The translations under genes were made by a program, and so were the position numbers. A stretch of 64,000 bases of DNA from Epiperipatus broadwayi. Its lineage: Eukaryota; Onychophora; Udeonychophora; Euonychophora; Peripatidae. The notes beneath the pieces were generated by a model, which worked only from the letters and a program-made list of their open reading frames with translations, ran no database searches and was not told where the DNA came from. The DNA lies in NCBI GenBank assembly GCA_028023455.1, contig JAQFVV010012512.1, positions 908,413 to 972,412 of the forward strand, in the 5' to 3' direction. Shown one piece after another: positions 62,597-64,000 of the stretch (the first letter of the stretch is position 1; each line of letters starts with the position of its first letter).

Positions 62597-62833
62597 GATG
62601 CAGTATGACAGGTCAACAAATACCTTACGGTGAAATTGAAAGGTTATTAAGTTACAACACTGTTGATTATACCAAACCATCTTCTGACCCAAATATGACT
62701 TCTCATGGATCAAATGTAAGTGTTAAATGTTTATATTCTACACGTCAATTGGTATATACATGTGTAAATAAAATCTGGAAAGAAATTGGCTCTAAATGCC
62801 CACCATTAACGACAACTTCAGAAACAACTTCAA
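62597..62833 (+). CDS. Sushi (CCP) domain exon of a host gene
   Basis: A 237-bp exon with a (TA)n-AG acceptor ending at 62596 and a consensus donor GTAAGT from 62834. Both junctions are phase 1, the usual symmetric form for CCP module exons. The encoded module has four cysteines in the order Cys (residue 2), Cys (45), Cys (56), Trp (61), Cys (68), plus YGEIE, HGSNVSVKC and LVYTC, the sushi pattern of two disulfides. Two N-glycosylation sequons (NMT, NVS) fit an extracellular protein. After the module comes a Thr/Ser-rich linker (PPLTTTSETTSS). Sushi domains mediate extracellular binding in complement, adhesion and receptor proteins; which protein this is cannot be told from one exon. Confidence 0.8.
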
Positions 62834-62937
62834 GTAAGTAATTTATTATGAAAAAAAAGTATTGTTTGCATTTACGTGTAGCATTATACAATAAATAAAT
62901 TATCATTATAAAGCAGATGATTACATTTAGAATAACT

Positions 62938-64000
62938 AGCTATAGCAACTGAATAAAATTACTCTGAAATCCATGGAGTGCATTACGCTTTTCTCCAATA
63001 ATAGGTTCTTTTAACAAAGAATCCTTCCCATTTCTCTTTCCATATATATATATAAGACCATTCATGGTCACATCACACCCTAGTGCTATTTATAATAACT
63101 TAAAAAATATCAAAGAAAGTTAATAAGTTGGAAAAGGGACTTGATCACTTTTATTCAGCTTATCTAAATACATGTTTTCCATGGATGCCACTAGATTGTT
63201 TTAAACCTAGATAAATATTATCTGTCCATAATGTATTGGGTTCAAACACATTCGGTACATTTTTTACTACACATGGCCTAGATGACTAATGAACAAAAAA
63301 TGACATTCTTATATTTTATCCATGTCAATAAAATTATAAGATCCCAATACCACAAAATTTATATATCCAACACTTTTATAGATATTACTAGCTCAGTTTA
63401 AGTATATTGATGAACTGATGCAAGTATACTCTTACTAATGGCTTCCAAACACACATAGTAAAGACTATTACTTGTTGTATGGCCATTAAACCTAGTTACT
63501 TAATTTACTTATTCATCGTAATATACTGATGATGATGATGATTCCATCCACAGCTTTTATAATGAACTCATAACAAATCTATCTTTATAAGCATATAGGC
63601 TCCTTCTTAAAATCATCTTATGTTAAATTGGAATTTAATTATAATACTCACTAGCATTTATATACGTTTATGGTTATTTACTCAAAAATACTTTTATAGT
63701 TAAAACTATGATTCAAACATCAATATTTATCAGTGATAATGAATGACTATCATGAATCTCACCAAATGATATTCAACTTTTTATAAACCCCTATTTACTA
63801 AACACGTTAATTATTTTTAAGATTTGATTTAATGATTATTATTTATTCAGCGATGATGGTGATCATAACTAATCTTATATTATAAAATTTAGATTCTGAT
63901 AAATCCAGAATTATTTACTTGAACAGTACTATGCGTAAACAGTGATTTATCCAGTAATATAATATCCATCTTTGATGAGGATGATCAAAACTCATGGGCA
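62938..64000 (+). repeat. Direct repeat flanking the sushi exon, right copy
   Basis: The second copy of the 60850-61935 repeat, running off the right edge of the window. A fixed offset and colinearity indicate duplication of a unit of about 2.09 kb or two insertions of the same repeat. Confidence 0.8.

Overview
The window is strongly AT-rich animal DNA, by eye well above 65 % A+T, and full of (TA)n microsatellites. It has no bacterial-type gene organisation: no dense ORFs, no operons and no ribosome binding sites. Two short plus-strand segments look like exons of host genes, and almost everything else that can be named is transposable-element DNA. The mobile elements are Penelope-like elements with a GIY-YIG endonuclease, RTE-type LINEs, a Ty3/gypsy LTR element, a large LTR element whose only recognisable coding is a coiled-coil gag-like remnant, foldback/MITE elements and a tRNA-derived SINE-like fragment. 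This points to an invertebrate metazoan. I cannot name the phylum with confidence.

Layout, left to right. 0-2 kb: a head-to-head pair of broken Penelope-like copies, then a candidate exon (doublecortin-like, uncertain) at 2.06-2.44 kb. 2.8-4.6 kb: a diverged dispersed repeat whose second copy (18.9-25.2 kb) was split by a Ty3/gypsy insertion. 4.6-8.0 kb: no genes, with (TA)n clusters. 8.05-16.64 kb: a minus-strand LTR element with about 2.3 kb LTRs, an internal gag-like remnant and no pol. 17.0-18.3 kb: a less AT-rich island with a TATAAATAG core-promoter-like site on the minus strand. 19.15-23.79 kb: the inactivated gypsy element.

26-31 kb and 42.3-46.4 kb hold two diverged copies of a large unclassified repeat in inverted orientation. 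The first copy carries an inserted foldback element. Between them lie a decayed reverse transcriptase, a 220-bp Tc1/mariner-like MITE, a SINE-like fragment and an RTE 3' end. 47.4-51.8 kb is a giant palindrome: two nearly full-length Penelope-like copies arranged head to head around a 13-nt spacer. It is followed by an RTE LINE pseudogene (51.9-53.5 kb). Two direct copies of another repeat lie at 53.5-54.9 and 56.5-58.3 kb, the second with a foldback insertion and an adjoining degenerate tandem array. At the right end a phase-1/phase-1 sushi (CCP) exon at 62.6-62.8 kb sits between two direct copies of a repeat of more than 1 kb, which raises the possibility of exon-module duplication beyond the window.

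No coherent multi-gene system is visible. The most notable structures are the Penelope palindrome with a conserved 3' hairpin, the gag-only LTR element whose LTR-end/primer-binding segment is repeated in tandem, the foldback family with 8-9 bp flanking repeats, and the sushi exon between repeats.
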